A stretch of 7,470 bases of DNA from Acidimicrobiia bacterium (GTDB lineage Bacteria; Actinomycetota; Acidimicrobiia; Acidimicrobiales; Ilumatobacteraceae), in contig RHCK01000076.1 of NCBI GenBank assembly GCA_010030605.1, positions 1 to 7,470 of the forward strand. Direction: 5' to 3'. Below the pieces are notes generated by a model. It made no database searches. It was given only the letters and a program-made list of their open reading frames with translations, and was not told the DNA's origin. Position 1 is the first letter of the stretch, and every line of letters begins with the position of its first letter. This document shows positions 6,105-7,470 of the stretch, in pieces. Made by a program: the position numbers and the translations under genes.

Positions 6105-6110
6105 AGGTTA
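6105..6110 (-). promoter_or_regulatory. Candidate -10 box (leaderless) for the C26 hydrolase
   Basis: The minus strand reads TAACCT, then six bases, then the ATG at 6098. The spacing is the same as at the transporter operon start. It lies in the 25-nt gap after the YcaQ-like gene. No good -35 was identified, and read-through from the upstream genes is equally possible. Confidence 0.3.
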
Positions 6111-6123
6111 CGAGCGACGAGTA

Positions 6124-7329
6124 TCACTGACGCAACGCCGAACGCACCGGTCTGGACAGGTTCCCTTTCGTTCCGACTCGGATGTTCTCGAGGCCCAACC
6201 AGTTCGCCATCTGACCCAGTTCGTCCGCCAAGGCCGGTGCCACCAACTTCGGATCCGCGTGTTGCTCGGCGAACGCCCCGGGCACGAGCAAGGTTCCGTT
6301 CGCCCGGTCGGCCTTCACGTCGACACGAGCGACCAATCGATCACCGAGCAGGAATGGAAGCACGTAGTAGCCGTACTTGCGTTGCGGTGCCGGCGTGTAG
6401 ATCTCGATGCGGTAGTGAAAATCGAAAAGCCATTCGGCTCGTGGACGAAACCAGACCACCGGATCGAACATGGACAACAACGCCCGAGCGTCAATGGACC
6501 TTGGGGTACGAGCATCGGCGTGAACGAAGAGTCTCTGCGCGCTGCCATGCATCGACGCCGGAATCAATCGACCCGCTTCCACCAACTCGTCGATTCGTGG
6601 CTTGGCGATGGTCGGTTTGATACGGAAGTAATCGGCGATGTCGCGAACGGTTCCCACGCCGACGGAACGAGCGGCCATGTCGAGCAGCTCACGATGCGCC
6701 TCGTGTTCGGTCGGTGTGAGTGCGTTCAGGTGCTGAACCGGTATGACCCGTTCGGGGAGGTCGTACAGGCGTGCGAAATCATTGGGACGTCGAGTGGCGG
6801 TGACGCGACCGCACATGAACAAATACTCGAGGGCCAACTTCGCGTGATCCCAGTCCCACCACGAACCCTTCTTTTCGGTGCGTTCGGAGAGATCGCCGGC
6901 TGCCACCGGTCCGTCGGCCACCACGCGTTGGAAGACCTCTTCCACGTATCCGCGCCTCTTCTTCAGCAGTTCTTCGGCGCTTCTCCATGGGCCACTGAGT
7001 GATTGCTCCATCTTCCAGCGCCACAGGCGGTGATGCTCGGTGCGAACATGAGCCGCTTCATGACCCCAGTACTCGAACAAATCGCCTGCCTTCGTCGCCG
7101 ACGGAATGAGCGAGCGATCGTGCGGACCCAATCGGGCGAACAGTGGAAGTTCCTGACTGCGCACCAACACGTTCACCGAATCGATTTGAATGAGCCCGAT
7201 GTGGTCGAGCACCTTGCGCAAGTGGCGTCGATCGACTCGTCCGCTGGGTCGCGGCTGGCCGAAACCCTGTGCACCCAACGCGATGCGGCGAGCCTGTTGT
7301 GGGCTCAGCTGCACCGGCTTGGCCGACAT
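6124..7329 (-). CDS. ycaQ: YcaQ/AlkX-type DNA glycosylase (winged-helix, HTH_42 family)
   Basis: The 401-residue protein is close to the length of E. coli YcaQ (about 410) and matches that family along its whole length. The N-terminal block IGLIQIDSVNVLVRSQELPL (44-63) contains Q48-I49-D50, the Q-phi-D form of the catalytic motif typical of YcaQ/AlkX, as opposed to Q-phi-Q in AlkZ. EYWGHEAAHV (86-95) is the family's next hallmark. The middle (about 120-270) carries winged-helix-like segments such as TVRDIADYFRIKPTIAKPRI (227-246). The C-terminal part has LLSMFDPVVWFRPRAEWLFD (284-303) followed by YTPAPQRKYGYYVLPFLLGD (311-330), also conserved. Characterised relatives excise bulky N7-alkylguanines and unhook interstrand DNA crosslinks; AlkZ-type members often protect toxin producers. 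The ATG at 7329 follows GAGGCGG (7333-7339), which overlaps the stop of the cyclophilin gene only 8 nt away, so translation is probably coupled. It is followed by the C26 hydrolase gene. Confidence 0.92.
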   Translation of the reverse strand: MSAKPVQLSPQQARRIALGAQGFGQPRPSGRVDRRHLRKVLDHIGLIQIDSVNVLVRSQELPLFARLGPHDRSLIPSATKAGDLFEYWGHEAAHVRTEHHRLWRWKMEQSLSGPWRSAEELLKKRRGYVEEVFQRVVADGPVAAGDLSERTEKKGSWWDWDHAKLALEYLFMCGRVTATRRPNDFARLYDLPERVIPVQHLNALTPTEHEAHRELLDMAARSVGVGTVRDIADYFRIKPTIAKPRIDELVEAGRLIPASMHGSAQRLFVHADARTPRSIDARALLSMFDPVVWFRPRAEWLFDFHYRIEIYTPAPQRKYGYYVLPFLLGDRLVARVDVKADRANGTLLVPGAFAEQHADPKLVAPALADELGQMANWLGLENIRVGTKGNLSRPVRSALRQ

Positions 7330-7332
7330 GTA

Positions 7333-7339
7333 CCGCCTC
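7333..7339 (-). promoter_or_regulatory. Ribosome binding site of the YcaQ-like gene, overlapping the upstream stop
   Basis: The minus strand reads GAGGCGG, ending 3 nt before the ATG at 7329. It shares two bases with the cyclophilin gene's TGA (7338-7340). The arrangement fixes the start codon and suggests translational coupling. Confidence 0.55.
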
Positions 7340-7470
7340 AGTCGGCGACGGTGATGGTGACCGAGTTGATGACCACGTCAGTGTGCGGACGATCACCGGG
7401 GCCGGTGGGCACGTTTTGCATGGCCTCGACAACCTCGAGACCCTTCACGACCTTGCCGAACAGCGCATAC
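7338..7470 (-). CDS. Peptidyl-prolyl cis-trans isomerase, cyclophilin type, 3' end only
   Basis: The minus strand is open from the right edge to a TGA at 7338-7340 and gives 43 residues. They start YALFGKVVKGLEVVEAM, contain VPTGPGDRPHTDVVINSV and end in TITVAD. FGxVxxGxxVV is the end of the cyclophilin core, and the closing V-x-I-x-S-V-T-I strand is usual for bacterial PpiA/PpiB proteins, which catalyse proline isomerisation during protein folding. The active-site residues and any signal or membrane anchor are outside the window, so its cellular location is unknown. It is the upstream neighbour of the YcaQ-like gene, 8 nt apart, and probably drives that transcription unit. Confidence 0.85.
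   Translation of the reverse strand, partial: YALFGKVVKGLEVVEAMQNVPTGPGDRPHTDVVINSVTITVAD

Noticed and set aside
5745..7002. Two long overlapping plus-strand open frames (5745-6620 and 5914-7002) opposite the C26 hydrolase and YcaQ-like genes
   Set aside because: Both overlap each other and run across a gene boundary on the opposite strand; low-complexity Arg-rich translations without motifs.

Overview
The window looks like a stretch of chromosome from a high-GC actinobacterium (about 60% GC by eye). An aquatic Acidimicrobiia-like lineage is a plausible guess. The reasons are the actinobacterial-type HNH (DUF1524) tail, the DUF2236/MpaB-like oxygenase, the YcaQ-like DNA glycosylase, tight gene packing and mixed Shine-Dalgarno and possibly leaderless starts. 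The taxonomic call is inference; no rRNA or marker gene is present.

Layout. (1) 1-219, plus: 3' end of a DUF1524-type HNH endonuclease, followed by a perfect 24-bp stem / 4-nt loop hairpin (226-277) between convergent genes. (2) 295-4440, minus, read right to left as one probable four-gene operon: AI-2E-family transporter, type II (Asparaginase_II fold) L-asparaginase, two-domain metallo-beta-lactamase-fold hydrolase and a DhlA-like subfamily I haloalkane dehalogenase. The gaps are only 5, 12 and 31 nt. (3) 4441-4510: 70-bp divergent promoter region. (4) 4511-5383, plus: DUF2236/MpaB-like haem oxygenase homologue. (5) 5367-7470, minus: a second probable operon, read from the right edge as cyclophilin peptidyl-prolyl isomerase (3' end only), YcaQ/AlkX-type DNA glycosylase and class I glutamine-amidotransferase-like gamma-glutamyl-GABA hydrolase (peptidase C26). 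Its last gene overlaps the MpaB-like gene by 17 bp, tail to tail.

How the genes might work together. Every gene is complete (except at the two edges), keeps its recognisable active-site residues and belongs to a known family. No mobile element, CRISPR array, tRNA or rRNA was seen. The most notable grouping is the haloalkane dehalogenase in one transcription unit with an MBL hydrolase, an asparaginase and a transporter. That arrangement could mean small-molecule scavenging or detoxification, or may simply be operon packing of unrelated housekeeping genes. I did not find convincing evidence of a wholly new system; the findings below are the points worth checking.
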